Positions 26,256 to 35,034 of a stretch of DNA of 64,000 nucleotides are shown here, one piece after another. This DNA is from Clostridiales bacterium. GTDB lineage: Bacteria; Bacillota; Clostridia; Peptostreptococcales; Anaerovoracaceae. Under the pieces are notes generated by a model, which was given only the letters and a program-made list of their open reading frames with translations, searched no databases and was not told where the DNA came from. Within the stretch, counting starts at the first letter, position 1, and the number at the start of each line of letters is the position of its first letter. The stretch spans positions 62,001 through 126,000 of the forward strand of contig QXXF01000005.1 of the NCBI GenBank assembly GCA_009911365.1, read 5' to 3'. The position numbers and the translations under genes are program-made.

Positions 26256-26747
26256 ATGAGCATTTTAGGGAAATTTAAAGATTTAGTGGGCATTGACGAT
26301 TATGATGAGGATGAGGAGTATGAAGAAGTCCATACTACGGCGAGTCGGCGCGCTTCTGACACTAGACTGTCCTTTGACACACCAAAACCAGAACCGCGCA
26401 ACGATGGGAAGGTGATCCCCATGCAAAACAGGACGGTCAGTGCCATTACAAGTGCCTTCAAACTGGTAGTGATCGAACCCGCGGGCTTTGATGAATGCCC
26501 AAAGCTGGTGGACAGCCTGAAGAGCAAAAAACCGATCATCATCAACTTAGAACGGATCGAATCGGATACTGCAAGGAAAATTTTCGATTTCCTCAGCGGT
26601 GCGACTTATGCTCTTAACGGCAATGTGCAGAAAGTGGCCAACAATATTTTCGTGTTCGCACCTGAAAATGTAGACATTGCGGCGGGCGTGGAGCATAAAG
26701 GATTCAGCTTTGATAATGACAAAAAGAACGGTAACCCCTGGAAATAA
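26256..26747 (+). CDS. sepF: Cell division protein SepF
   Basis: 163 residues from the ATG at 26256 (GGGAGGG upstream). N-terminal amphipathic membrane-binding helix (MSILGKFKDLVGI), an acidic/basic linker and the C-terminal DUF552 domain with KPIIINLERI and RKIFDFLSGATYALNGNVQKV. SepF anchors and bundles FtsZ at the division site. divIVA follows by 12 bases. Confidence 0.96.
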   Translation: MSILGKFKDLVGIDDYDEDEEYEEVHTTASRRASDTRLSFDTPKPEPRNDGKVIPMQNRTVSAITSAFKLVVIEPAGFDECPKLVDSLKSKKPIIINLERIESDTARKIFDFLSGATYALNGNVQKVANNIFVFAPENVDIAAGVEHKGFSFDNDKKNGNPWK

Positions 26748-26759
26748 TGGAGGTACGGC

Positions 26760-27323
26760 ATGATTTCACCTTTAGAAATACAAGAAAAAGAATTTTCAAG
26801 AGGATTAAAGGGCTTTAAAGAAGATGAAGTCAATGAATTTCTGGATCAGATCACACTGGATCTGGAACGGCTGTTGGAAGAAAATCGCCAGCTCAGGTCA
26901 GAGCGGGATCAGATGGCCGAGGAACTGAAAAAATATGAGACAACGGAAGGCTCTATCCTGGAAACTTTGGAAACCGCCAAAGCCCTCATGGGTGACATTT
27001 CCGTGAGCGCAGAAAAGCGGGCCCAGGTGCTGCTGAAAAACGCGGAGCTGGACGCGCAGCGGATCCAGCGGGAAGCCAAGGAAGAAGCGGACCGGATGTA
27101 CGAGGAAAATGCGGCACTGCGCAGCAGAGTGGCTGGCTTTCAGCTCAAGTACAAACAGCTGTTAGAAGCAGAACTGCGGCGCTGTGATTCTCTGGCTACA
27201 GAACTGTTTCCAGAGCTGGGCATGGACGATCTGAAAGAGTTGCCTGAGGCAAAGAGCCTGAAAAAGGCAAAAGCGGCTTTTACCAGAGAGGATAATAAAA
27301 AGACCATGGTCCACATAAAATAA
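26760..27323 (+). CDS. divIVA: DivIVA-domain protein
   Basis: 187 residues starting with the conserved MISPLEIQEKEFSRGLKGFKEDEVNEFLDQ lipid-binding region, then a long coiled coil (about 35-140) with a central break. It senses curved membrane at poles and septa and recruits division or sporulation factors. Standard place after sepF; the S4-domain gene ylmH often found between them is missing. AATGGAGG precedes the ATG. Confidence 0.95.
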   Translation: MISPLEIQEKEFSRGLKGFKEDEVNEFLDQITLDLERLLEENRQLRSERDQMAEELKKYETTEGSILETLETAKALMGDISVSAEKRAQVLLKNAELDAQRIQREAKEEADRMYEENAALRSRVAGFQLKYKQLLEAELRRCDSLATELFPELGMDDLKELPEAKSLKKAKAAFTREDNKKTMVHIK

Positions 27324-27350
27324 ATCCAAAAGAATGGAGGCGGGGCATAT

Positions 27351-27848
27351 TTGCCCCGTGATTTTTCAATGTACTATTATCTGATGATCGCGGCCATCGT
27401 GGTGCTGGATCAAATCGTAAAGCGTATGGTCGTCAGCGTCATGGCGCAGGGCGACTCGATTCCTGTGGTGGATCAGATCTTTCATATCACTTATATCCAA
27501 AATACCGGAGCGGCTTTTAGTCTGATGGAGGGATTCCGCGTTCTGCTGATCGCATTGCCAGTGGCGGTGATTTTAGCTGCCATGGGTTTCCTATTCCTGA
27601 AAAGAAAGTCCGCCCATCCGGTGCTTCTGACATCCCTGGCGTTCATCTGCGGTGGGGGCCTGGGGAACGTGATCGACAGAGCGAGGTTTGGCTATGTGGT
27701 GGATTACCTGGATTTCAGGGTGTTCCCGATCTTTAACGCCGCCGATATTTTCGTATGCCTGGGATGCGGGCTGCTGCTTTTGTATGTGATAGTTTTGGAT
27801 AGAAAGGACTTGGAAAAAAAGCAGGATGGGAAGAGAAAGCATATATAA
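27351..27848 (+). CDS. lspA: Lipoprotein signal peptidase
   Basis: 165 residues as given. The TTG at 27351 is the right distance from GGAGG (27336-27340). The ATG at 27369 gives the more typical MYYYLMIAAIVVLDQ start but lacks a box, and a small hairpin GGGGCATATTTGCCCC spans the region between. Four membrane helices; catalytic aspartates in the conserved GGGLGNVIDRARFGYVVDYL and FNAADIFV motifs. LspA removes prolipoprotein signal peptides. Confidence 0.95.
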   Translation: MPRDFSMYYYLMIAAIVVLDQIVKRMVVSVMAQGDSIPVVDQIFHITYIQNTGAAFSLMEGFRVLLIALPVAVILAAMGFLFLKRKSAHPVLLTSLAFICGGGLGNVIDRARFGYVVDYLDFRVFPIFNAADIFVCLGCGLLLLYVIVLDRKDLEKKQDGKRKHI

Positions 27849-28758
27849 TATAAAAGTAAGGGATGAACAGCAAGGAGCCAGGATTGATCAGGCTCTTTCT
27901 TTTGCTCTGCCAGAGCTCTCCAGAAGCTTTGTCCAGAAGCTGATCCAGCAAGGGGCCGTGGAAGTGGACGGGACGGTTTGCGCCAGCAAAAAGCTGCGGG
28001 TGGAACCAGGTCAGGAGATTAAAGTCGTGGTGCCGGAGCCAGAGGAGCTGGACGTGGTGCCAGAGGATCTTCCTCTGGACATCGTGTATGAAGACCAAGA
28101 TGTGCTGGTAGTCAACAAGCCAAAGGGCATGGTGGTCCATCCGGCAGCGGGGAACCACAGCGGCACTCTGGTCAATGCTATCTTGCATCACTGCGGGCAA
28201 GACCTGTCTTCCATCAATGGCGTAGTCCGACCGGGAATCGTCCATCGCATTGACAAGGATACCAGCGGTTTGCTGATGGTGGCTAAGAACGACATGGCGC
28301 ATCGCTCTCTAGCAGAACAACTGGAGCGGCATACCATTGACCGAGCCTACAGAGCCATCGTATACAACAATTTCACCCAGGACAGCGGAACCATAGACGC
28401 ACCCATTGGGCGGGATCCGAAAAATAGGCTGCGCCAGGCGGTGACGGAGCTCCATTCTAAAAAAGCGGTGACCCATTATCAGGTGATGGAACGCTTTGGG
28501 ACCTTCACGCACATCGAAGCCAGGCTGGAGACTGGGCGCACCCATCAGATCAGGGTTCACATGGCCCATATCAAGCATCCTCTGCTGGGGGACACTGTCT
28601 ATGGGCCTGGGAAAAATCCCTTTGGCGCGGGGGGGCAGATGCTTCATGCCAAGGTTTTGGGATTTCAGCATCCTAGGAGCGGCGTGCGCATGACCTTTGA
28701 AAGCCCCCTGCCGGAACAGTTCGAGAAAATTTTAAAGAAAATGAGGAATCGCAAATGA
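27826..28758 (+). CDS. RluA-family pseudouridine synthase (RluD-like)
   Basis: 310 residues: N-terminal S4 RNA-binding domain (ARIDQALSFALPELSRSFVQKLIQQG), then the catalytic domain with VVNKPKGMVVHPAAGNHSG and the active-site aspartate in GIVHRIDKDTSGLLMVAKN, and RTHQIRVHMAHIKHPLLGD. It modifies uridines in rRNA. It overlaps lspA by 23 bases, the usual lspA-rluD coupling. Confidence 0.94.
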   Translation: MGRESIYNIKVRDEQQGARIDQALSFALPELSRSFVQKLIQQGAVEVDGTVCASKKLRVEPGQEIKVVVPEPEELDVVPEDLPLDIVYEDQDVLVVNKPKGMVVHPAAGNHSGTLVNAILHHCGQDLSSINGVVRPGIVHRIDKDTSGLLMVAKNDMAHRSLAEQLERHTIDRAYRAIVYNNFTQDSGTIDAPIGRDPKNRLRQAVTELHSKKAVTHYQVMERFGTFTHIEARLETGRTHQIRVHMAHIKHPLLGDTVYGPGKNPFGAGGQMLHAKVLGFQHPRSGVRMTFESPLPEQFEKILKKMRNRK

Positions 28759-29555
28759 GCAAACAAAGTTTTAAACCAGGAGCTATGCTCAACCCAGTGC
28801 CTGTGGTCATGGTGTCCTGCGGAAGCGGCGAGGAAGCCAATATCATCACCATTGCCTGGACGGGGATCATTAATTCGGATCCACCTATGACCTATGTTTC
28901 CGTGAGAAGGGAGCGGCATTCTCACCATATGATCGAGGAAAGCGGCCAGTTTGTCATCAACCTTTGTACGCAAAAATTGGCCTTGGCGGCGGATTTTTGC
29001 GGGGTACGTTCGGGTCGAGAAATAGATAAATTTCAAAATCAGTCTTTGACCCCGGGCAAAGGGGAACGTGTTTCCTGCCCAACCATAGAAGAAGCACCGG
29101 TGAGCTTGGAGTGCGTCGTGAAGGAGCAGCATCGATACGGCACCCATGATATGTTCGTGGCAGAGATCGTCAACGTACAGGTAGACGAACAGCTGGTGGA
29201 CGAAAAGGGCCGCATCTGTCTGGATCAGGCGGACTTGGTGTGCTATAGTCATGGCGAATATTTTGGCCTGGACAAAGAGCCCTTGGGCAGGTTTGGTTAT
29301 TCGGTAATGAAGCCAAAGACCAAGAAGCGGTTGGAAGCTCAAAAGCGTCAAAAGGCAGCGGCCGACAAGCGTCGCAGGGCAGAGAGTCAGAAAGAGCAGG
29401 CGGCGAAACCCCAAAGGGAGAAACAGCCAAAGTCCCTGAAACGGAAAAAGGGCGACACAAAAAACCGTCAGTGGCCGCAAGGCCAAAGGAGGCAGAAATC
29501 AGAAGCAGGTAAAGGAAAAAAGCAAAACCCAAAAAGGAGCCGAAAAAAGAGCTGA
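28755..29555 (+). CDS. Flavin reductase-like protein with a basic C-terminal tail
   Basis: 266 residues. The first ~185 residues are the flavin-reductase/FMN-binding split barrel: PVVMVSCGSGEEANIITIAWTG, a YVSVRRERHSHHMI segment and a YSHGEYF ending. The last ~75 residues are almost entirely lysine, arginine, glutamine and alanine (KPKTKKRLEAQKRQKAAADK and onward), a low-complexity polybasic tail unusual for the family, where ~190 residues is normal. Start overlaps the rluA-type gene by 4 bases. Role unknown; the tail suggests RNA, ribosome or membrane association. Confidence 0.85.
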   Translation: MSKQSFKPGAMLNPVPVVMVSCGSGEEANIITIAWTGIINSDPPMTYVSVRRERHSHHMIEESGQFVINLCTQKLALAADFCGVRSGREIDKFQNQSLTPGKGERVSCPTIEEAPVSLECVVKEQHRYGTHDMFVAEIVNVQVDEQLVDEKGRICLDQADLVCYSHGEYFGLDKEPLGRFGYSVMKPKTKKRLEAQKRQKAAADKRRRAESQKEQAAKPQREKQPKSLKRKKGDTKNRQWPQGQRRQKSEAGKGKKQNPKRSRKKS

Positions 29556-29583
29556 GCCGCGGAGTGCGGCCCAGGTCAGTTGT

Positions 29584-29760
29584 TTAATGATCTTCCTTTT
29601 CTTCATCAGTGGAAAGATCTTTGATGGAGTCGAGACAGTCTTCACAGATGTAGCCACCTTTGAAGACGAAATTGTTGTAGAATTGCCCACACAGCGAGCA
29701 AGTTGGGCTTCGGTCCGTACTAGATTTGTTCGCATTTTTTTTCAACTGTTTTTTACGCAT
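29584..29760 (-). CDS. Small zinc-ribbon protein (Gin/CsfB-like)
   Basis: 58 residues from the ATG at 29760, set by AGGAGGAC 6 bases upstream. A basic start (MRKKQLKKNANK) is followed by two zinc knuckles, CSLCGQ and CEDCLDSI, spaced as in small anti-sigma-G (Gin) and related zinc-ribbon proteins, with an acidic tail. A match to Gin is by pattern only; other two-knuckle proteins fit. Convergent to the flavin reductase gene, so it is an independent unit. Confidence 0.55.
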   Translation of the reverse strand: MRKKQLKKNANKSSTDRSPTCSLCGQFYNNFVFKGGYICEDCLDSIKDLSTDEEKEDH

Positions 29761-29920
29761 GAAGAATGTCCTCCTAACTTGGATAATATGGTATTGTACT
29801 ATTAGGATATACCAAGAATTTACAAAAATCAACAATAATTTCTATAAATACATATAAAAGTAACATAATGTAATGGTTTAGGCGTTTTAAGTAATTTTAA
29901 GGAAGTGAAGGTGTGAGGCT

Positions 29921-30769
29921 ATGTTCACGGATTTCATCATGAAAACAGATGCGGGAAGCAGCTTGGCAGGTTATCATTGGCAGCAAACAGCACCAAGCCA
30001 TGTGGTCTGTATTATTCATGGGATCGGAGAATATGCGGGCAGGTATGATCGAATGGCTGCTTGCATGCGAAAGGCTGGCTTTTCCATCTTATCCATGGAT
30101 CTTCCAGGACACGGGGCTTCTCCTGGCAAACGGGGTCACTGCGCACCCCGGGCAGTGATTAGAACGCATGTGGATGCGCTAATTTCCCATGCCAGGGGGC
30201 TTTATCCAAAAACACCGATCATCCTGTACGGGCACAGCATGGGCGGAAACATTGCTTTGGATTATCGAAAGCGGGGAAATCGGAATCATGTGCCAGCGGC
30301 CTATATCGTTTCTGCGCCTTGGGTGGAACTAGTGAGAAAGATTCCCGGCTATCAATATAAAATGGTCAAGGCCGCGTCAAAACTCATGCCGTCTTTCACC
30401 ATCAGCTCCGGGGTGTCATCTGCGGACTTAGGACAGGCTGGGTCTGTGGGAGATTATGAGAAAGATCCCCTTGTACATAAGAGGATCAGCCTTTTGTGCG
30501 CCTTGGAAGGCTTTGAGATCGGGGAAGCGCTGGCAGCGGGTACCCTAGAGGACAATGGGAGAGCCGTGGGAAAACCCTTCCTGCTGATGCACGGCACAGA
30601 AGACCGGATCTGCAGCATAAAGGGCAGCCGAAAAATCGCTGCCCTGGAAGATTGCGATTATATAGAGTGGCCTGGGCTGTATCATGAGATCCATAATGGC
30701 GGCGCGGGAAGCGACGGACAGGAGGTCATCGAGAAGGTGATCCGGTGGATTCAGGTACTTTCGGCGTGA
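29921..30769 (+). CDS. Monoacylglycerol lipase-like alpha/beta hydrolase
   Basis: 282 residues, serine aminopeptidase S33/Hydrolase_4 type: HGIGEYAGRYDRM, DLPGHGASPGKRGH, nucleophile GHSMGGN near residue 108, acid in HGTEDRICS and histidine in GLYHEIHNG. These are the landmarks of bacterial lysophospholipase/monoglyceride lipases. No signal peptide, so cytosolic. Its 3' end overlaps the convergent RqcH gene by 44 bases. Confidence 0.9.
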   Translation: MFTDFIMKTDAGSSLAGYHWQQTAPSHVVCIIHGIGEYAGRYDRMAACMRKAGFSILSMDLPGHGASPGKRGHCAPRAVIRTHVDALISHARGLYPKTPIILYGHSMGGNIALDYRKRGNRNHVPAAYIVSAPWVELVRKIPGYQYKMVKAASKLMPSFTISSGVSSADLGQAGSVGDYEKDPLVHKRISLLCALEGFEIGEALAAGTLEDNGRAVGKPFLLMHGTEDRICSIKGSRKIAALEDCDYIEWPGLYHEIHNGGAGSDGQEVIEKVIRWIQVLSA

Positions 30770-32405
30770 CGTAGACCGTCCGATTATGGGTGAAGATCAC
30801 CATGCCCGGTCTTGCGCCAGCAGGTTTTTTCACATATCGTACTTGGGTGTAATCCACCGGTACGTTTTCCGAAGAGCGGCCCTTGCTGTGGTAAGCAGCG
30901 ATGGCGGCTGCGTCGAATATGGCGCTTTCCGATAGTTCCCGGCCTTCTGTGAAAAGGATTACATGGGAACCGGGGATATCCTTGGTATGGAACCAGTAAT
31001 CCTTGGGACCTGCCATTTTCAGAGTCAGGATATCGTTTTCTTTGTTATTATGTCCGGCCAATATACGGAGACCATCGTCTGTCCTGTATTCATAAGGCCG
31101 GGCTTTTTCTTTTTTGCGTATGCCTGGGGTCTTTCGTTTTCTCAGAAAGCCAGCTTCCGTCAATTCCTGGCGGATGCTGTCCACTTCCTCAATGGCAGCG
31201 GCCTGGTTGAGAAAGGACAGGACGGATTCCAGATAGAGGATATCCTGATCCGTTTCTTCCATCTGGACCTTTTTCTCCTTGATCGCTGTCTTGGCCTTCC
31301 CATATTTTTTAAAATACCGCTGGGCATTTTTGGCCGCTGGATACTTGGGATCTAGAGGAATTTCCACCTGATTGCCATCGTAATAATTGGTGACCATCAC
31401 TTTGTCCGCTCCTGGCGTCACCAGATGGATGCTGGCAGTGAGAAGTTCACCGTAAAGCCGGTACTGCTCCGAGTTTTCCGCACGCAACAGATCTTCTCCT
31501 AGCCGCTGTCGTTTCAGGCGTAGTTTGTCCAAGGCCGTGGAGACCACTTTTTCCAAGTCCGAAGATTTCTGCTTGACCCGGTTGGAGGATTCCCGATGGA
31601 GAAAAAAGTAATCCAGCATTTCACTGGCTGTTTCAAATGCGATCTGGCTGGGATAAAGGTCCAGAGGCACCACATGGAAATCACCGGGGCTGCCGTCTTC
31701 CTTTAAATAGACCTGGGGCGAAAACGCCATGGTCTTTAAAGCGGTGCGGATCTGTTCCAGACGATGGTAAGGCGCGGGGCTGTCGGCCAAGACCTGAGCA
31801 ATGGCTGGCGAGATCCCGCCAATTGTGGAAAGATAGACCTTGGGACTTTTTTCAAGGGACTCCAATTGCTCCTGGGAAATGGCGAGAAAGGGGATCTTGT
31901 CCTGAGCAGGAGGATACTTGTAAGATTTCCCAGGAAGGATCTGGCGGGCGCGATTCACATCAATGGATACCCGTTTAATGCTGTCCATGATCTTTCCCGT
32001 GTTCATGTCCACGAGAACAATGTTGCTGTGCTTGCCCATGATTTCAAAGATCAGCTTTTTGTTCACGGAAAAACCCAGCTCGTCAATGGTTTCCATGGTC
32101 ATTTCAATGACGCGCTCCGAATCCTTTTGGGCAATGTCCGTGATCCGTCCGCCCTGAAGATGCTTTCGCAGCAGCATGCAGAATCCCAAGGGGCTAGGTG
32201 GATTCGGTGGATTTTCCTTGACTAAATGGATCCGGGCATGGTTACTGCTGGCAGAAGCGTACAGCTTGTGATTCCCCTTTTTCGTGTGTATGTGAAAGAC
32301 CAGTTCGTCTGGTTCGGGCTGATAAACCTTTTCGATTTTCCCCAGGACTAAGGCGTTCTTCAGTTCGCTAGCCACTGCGCTTGTGACAATTCCATCAAAA
32401 GCCAT
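30726..32405 (-). CDS. rqcH: Rqc2 homolog RqcH (NFACT family)
   Basis: 559 residues: N-terminal NFACT-N domain (MAFDGIVTSAVASEL, GFCMLLRKHLQGGRI), helix-hairpin-helix and coiled-coil middle, then NFACT-R with WFHTKDIPGSHVILFTEG and the DYTQVRYVKKPAGARPGMV end. RqcH binds stalled 50S-peptidyl-tRNA and adds alanine tails in bacterial ribosome quality control; older names call it fibronectin-binding protein. Divergent from yicC with a short shared promoter region. Confidence 0.95.
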   Translation of the reverse strand: MAFDGIVTSAVASELKNALVLGKIEKVYQPEPDELVFHIHTKKGNHKLYASASSNHARIHLVKENPPNPPSPLGFCMLLRKHLQGGRITDIAQKDSERVIEMTMETIDELGFSVNKKLIFEIMGKHSNIVLVDMNTGKIMDSIKRVSIDVNRARQILPGKSYKYPPAQDKIPFLAISQEQLESLEKSPKVYLSTIGGISPAIAQVLADSPAPYHRLEQIRTALKTMAFSPQVYLKEDGSPGDFHVVPLDLYPSQIAFETASEMLDYFFLHRESSNRVKQKSSDLEKVVSTALDKLRLKRQRLGEDLLRAENSEQYRLYGELLTASIHLVTPGADKVMVTNYYDGNQVEIPLDPKYPAAKNAQRYFKKYGKAKTAIKEKKVQMEETDQDILYLESVLSFLNQAAAIEEVDSIRQELTEAGFLRKRKTPGIRKKEKARPYEYRTDDGLRILAGHNNKENDILTLKMAGPKDYWFHTKDIPGSHVILFTEGRELSESAIFDAAAIAAYHSKGRSSENVPVDYTQVRYVKKPAGARPGMVIFTHNRTVYVTPKVPESTGSPSR

Positions 32406-32429
32406 AATTTATTACCGCAACCTTTCTTA

Positions 32430-32440
32430 AATGTAGTATA
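32430..32440 (+). promoter_or_regulatory. -10 region of the yicC promoter
   Basis: TATAAT sits within AGTATAATAG (about 32433-32442) some 45 bases before the yicC start. The -35 match is weak. GAGGAG precedes the ATG. Confidence 0.45.
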
Positions 32441-32486
32441 ATAGTTATATTATCATAAAAAATCAAATTTGAGGAGAAAAAATTAG

Positions 32487-33371
32487 ATGATAAAAAGTAT
32501 GACAGGCTTTGGGCGGGGTGAACACTCTGATGGAAAGCGAAATATTTCCGTGGAAATCAAGTCAGTGAACCATCGATATGGAGATATCAGCGTAAAAATG
32601 CCCAGGCGGTATTCCTTTGCGGAGGAGAAGATCAAAAGCACCATCAAAAAGACGGTGAGCCGGGGAAAGGTGGATGTTTCCATCATTGTCGAGAATTTGA
32701 CAGAAGATGACGTGACGGTAAAGCTCAACACCATGGTGGCAAAGCAGTACATAGAAAATTTGAAGGAATTGCGGCAGGCCTTTGATCTGGAGGGAGAAGT
32801 GACGCTCCAGTTTCTGGCCGCCTTGCCTGATGTAATGAAAGCAGTGCCGGACGTGGAGGATGAGGACGAGATCTGGCAGGCTATCCGAATCCCTCTGGAG
32901 CAGGCTGTGAAAAATCTGGACAACATGCGTATGACAGAAGGCAGCAAGCTTTCAGAAGATCTGCTGATGAGAGGCGAACTGATCCGCGGGTTCGTAAAGC
33001 AGATCGAAGAACATGCTCCGCGGGTATCTGAAATTTATGCGGAAAAGCTGCGGGAGCGGATCAAAGAACTGTTGGGGAACCATGTGACAGTGCCGGAAGA
33101 CCGGGTCATGATGGAAGCGGCTATTTTTGCCGACAAATGCAATATCACTGAAGAACTGGTCAGACTGGACAGTCATATGCTGCAGTTAAAGGACATCATT
33201 GGCAAGAGCCATCAGCCGACAGGGAAAAAGCTGGACTTTCTGGTCCAAGAGATGAACAGGGAGACCAACACCATTGGTTCAAAAGCTAATGACATTGATA
33301 TTACGAATTTGATGCTGGAAATCAAAAGTGAAATCGAAAAAATCCGGGAACAAGTGCAGAACATTGAGTAA
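32487..33371 (+). CDS. yicC: YicC/YloC-family endoribonuclease
   Basis: 294 residues: MIKSMTGFGRGEHSDGKRNISVEIKSVNHRYGDIS at the start and the conserved DKCNITEELVRLDSHM and GKKLDFLVQEMNRETNTIGSKAND at the end. YicC/YloC proteins are cytosolic endoribonucleases or RNase adaptors. In Bacillus the order is yloC-remA-gmk-rpoZ; here gmk follows after 114 bases and no remA is seen. Confidence 0.95.
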   Translation: MIKSMTGFGRGEHSDGKRNISVEIKSVNHRYGDISVKMPRRYSFAEEKIKSTIKKTVSRGKVDVSIIVENLTEDDVTVKLNTMVAKQYIENLKELRQAFDLEGEVTLQFLAALPDVMKAVPDVEDEDEIWQAIRIPLEQAVKNLDNMRMTEGSKLSEDLLMRGELIRGFVKQIEEHAPRVSEIYAEKLRERIKELLGNHVTVPEDRVMMEAAIFADKCNITEELVRLDSHMLQLKDIIGKSHQPTGKKLDFLVQEMNRETNTIGSKANDIDITNLMLEIKSEIEKIREQVQNIE

Positions 33372-33428
33372 AAATGGCGGACTGCATGGAGTCTTGACTG
33401 AACCTAGGCGGTTTTGGCAACATTTATA

Positions 33429-33457
33429 TTGAACGCAGAAATTTTCCATGCTATAAT
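33429..33457 (+). promoter_or_regulatory. Sigma-A promoter of gmk-rpoZ
   Basis: TTGAAC (33429-33434), a 17-base spacer and a perfect TATAAT (33452-33457), 28 bases ahead of the gmk ATG. Confidence 0.8.
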
Positions 33458-33485
33458 TAGTATTCGCACAAGTAAGGAGAAACAG

Positions 33486-34094
33486 ATGAACAGAGGAAGA
33501 TTATTCGTGATTTCCGGACCTTCGGGTGCGGGCAAGGGAACCATTTGCGGCAAGTTGTTGGTAGATGAACATATCAAGATTTCGACTTCCATGACAACCA
33601 GGCAGCCCAGACAGGGAGAAGTGGACGGAGAGGATTATTTTTTCGTGAGCCAGGAGGAATTCCGAAAGATTATTGACGAAAGAGGATTCCTGGAATATGC
33701 GGAAGTGTACGGAAATTTTTATGGCACGCCAAAGCAGGAAGTCATGGACATGATGCGCGATGACTTTGACGTGATACTGGAAATCGACATCCAGGGAGCG
33801 CTTCAGATCAAGGAGGCTTATCCAGAAGCGATTTTCATCTTCATCCTGCCGCCATCCATGAGTGAGCTGCGCAAGCGGATCACAGGAAGAGGCTCGGAAA
33901 CGGAGGAATCTTTGAATCGGAGGCTGAACGAGGCCATGAAGGAGATTTCCTATGTTGATAAATACGATTATTGCGTAGTCAACGCTGACTTGGACGCGGC
34001 AGTGGACCGGGTGATGGCTATCATCATAGCGGAACACTCTCGAGTTTCAGAAGACGTGCGCACGATCATAGAATGGTATAAGGAGGAGATTTAA
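33486..34094 (+). CDS. gmk: Guanylate kinase
   Basis: 202 residues from the ATG at 33486 (AAGGAG upstream; longer readings cross the promoter). P-loop GPSGAGKGT near residue 11, GMP-binding STSMTTRQPRQGEVDGEDYFFV, lid RKRITGRGSETEESLNRRL. Converts GMP to GDP in purine synthesis. Its stop is directly followed by the rpoZ ATG. Confidence 0.97.
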   Translation: MNRGRLFVISGPSGAGKGTICGKLLVDEHIKISTSMTTRQPRQGEVDGEDYFFVSQEEFRKIIDERGFLEYAEVYGNFYGTPKQEVMDMMRDDFDVILEIDIQGALQIKEAYPEAIFIFILPPSMSELRKRITGRGSETEESLNRRLNEAMKEISYVDKYDYCVVNADLDAAVDRVMAIIIAEHSRVSEDVRTIIEWYKEEI

Positions 34095-34301
34095 ATGTTA
34101 TACCCATCCATTAACGAGGTGAGAAAAAAGGCGGACAGCAGGTACACGCTGGTGATTCTGGCTGCGAAGAGAGCAAGGGATATCATTGAAGGAAAGCCAA
34201 AGCTGACTGAAGTGGAGGTGGATAAACCCGTATCTATCGCGGCGAACGAAATCGCAGAGGATTTGATCACTTACAGAAGAGAAGAATTTCAAGAAAACTA
34301 A
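34095..34301 (+). CDS. rpoZ: RNA polymerase omega subunit
   Basis: 68 residues: MLYPSINEV(RKKADSRYTLVILAAKRAR) then DIIEGKPKL and the KPVSIAANEIAEDLI segment, the omega pattern in Bacillota. AAGGAGG sits within the last codons of gmk, giving tight coupling. Helps assemble RNA polymerase. Confidence 0.95.
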   Translation: MLYPSINEVRKKADSRYTLVILAAKRARDIIEGKPKLTEVEVDKPVSIAANEIAEDLITYRREEFQEN

Positions 34302-34345
34302 GGCCGCGTATTATCGGCGACCTTTCAGAACTCGGTACGAGCATG

Positions 34346-34372
34346 CCCGGCGGATCTTTTCGCTGGGTTTTC
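34346..34372 (+). terminator. Intrinsic terminator after rpoZ
   Basis: CCCGGCG pairs with CGCTGGG (one G-T pair) around GATCTTTT, then TTTTCTGTT. Confidence 0.7.
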
Positions 34373-34403
34373 TGTTATATAAAAAAGGTTTGCCTAGGAT
34401 ATG

Positions 34404-34440
34404 AAAGCGCTTCAAACGTAAGGGAAGTGCTTTTTGTTTT
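34404..34440 (+). terminator. Second intrinsic terminator-like hairpin
   Basis: AAAGCGCTTC pairs with GAAGTGCTTT (one G-T pair), followed by TTGTTTT. The two hairpins fill most of the gap between rpoZ and the LytTR gene. Confidence 0.65.
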
Positions 34441-34476
34441 GCTGAAAATCGTCTCTATTAGGACTTGTTTTTGAGA

Positions 34477-34526
34477 AAATGCACACGTTATGAACCAAAT
34501 GGCACACAAAAATGGTTCCATTTTTA
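34477..34526 (+). promoter_or_regulatory. Repeats upstream of the solo LytTR gene
   Basis: AAATGCACAC (34477-34486) and AAATGGCACAC (34497-34507) are near-direct repeats about 20 bases apart, and AAATGG/CCATTT forms an inverted repeat overlapping them. This spacing fits LytTR operators, suggesting self-regulation. Confidence 0.4.
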
Positions 34527-34577
34527 TGTCACAATAGGGGATAGGAGTTTCCGATACCGTTTAATATAAGGAGGGAA

Positions 34578-34922
34578 ATGGATATGATAGGAAAATATGT
34601 GCCCATTGAAACAAAGAAATTGACAGGACGGGTCTATTTGGATGAGATTATTTATGTAGAAAAAGCTTTGCGAAAAACCATCTTGGTGACAGAAAAAGAG
34701 AAAATCGCTTTATATTGCGACATGGGATTTATCAAAGCGTATACGGACGATCGTTTTCTAGACTGCCACAGGAGTTATTTGTTCAATATGGATAAAATCA
34801 AACAAATGACGGAGCAGACTGTTGTGCTGGAAAATGGAGATAGTATACCTTTGGGGCGTGATTGCTTTCGGGCAGGCAGAAAAGTGTATCGAAATTATCT
34901 TCACAAAAAGAAAAAAGAGTGA
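34578..34922 (+). CDS. Stand-alone LytTR DNA-binding protein
   Basis: 114 residues consisting only of a LytTR domain: GRVYLDEIIYVEKALRKTILVT, then FLDCHRSYLFNMDKIKQM and a basic end (YRNYLHKKKKE). No receiver domain, so it is not a classical response regulator; such solo proteins may respond to membrane partners or simply to their level. GGAGGG lies 6-8 bases before the ATG. The cell-wall enzyme at 35035 follows on the same strand and may be a target. Confidence 0.8.
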   Translation: MDMIGKYVPIETKKLTGRVYLDEIIYVEKALRKTILVTEKEKIALYCDMGFIKAYTDDRFLDCHRSYLFNMDKIKQMTEQTVVLENGDSIPLGRDCFRAGRKVYRNYLHKKKKE

Positions 34923-35034
34923 TAAATCGCTGAGAGCATCTTGTGGTCAGTCCTTTACTTGGCCTGGGAAAAGTGCTATCATAGTAAGAACAAAATACAA
35001 ATTTATAATATATAAAAAGAGAGAAGGTATATAT

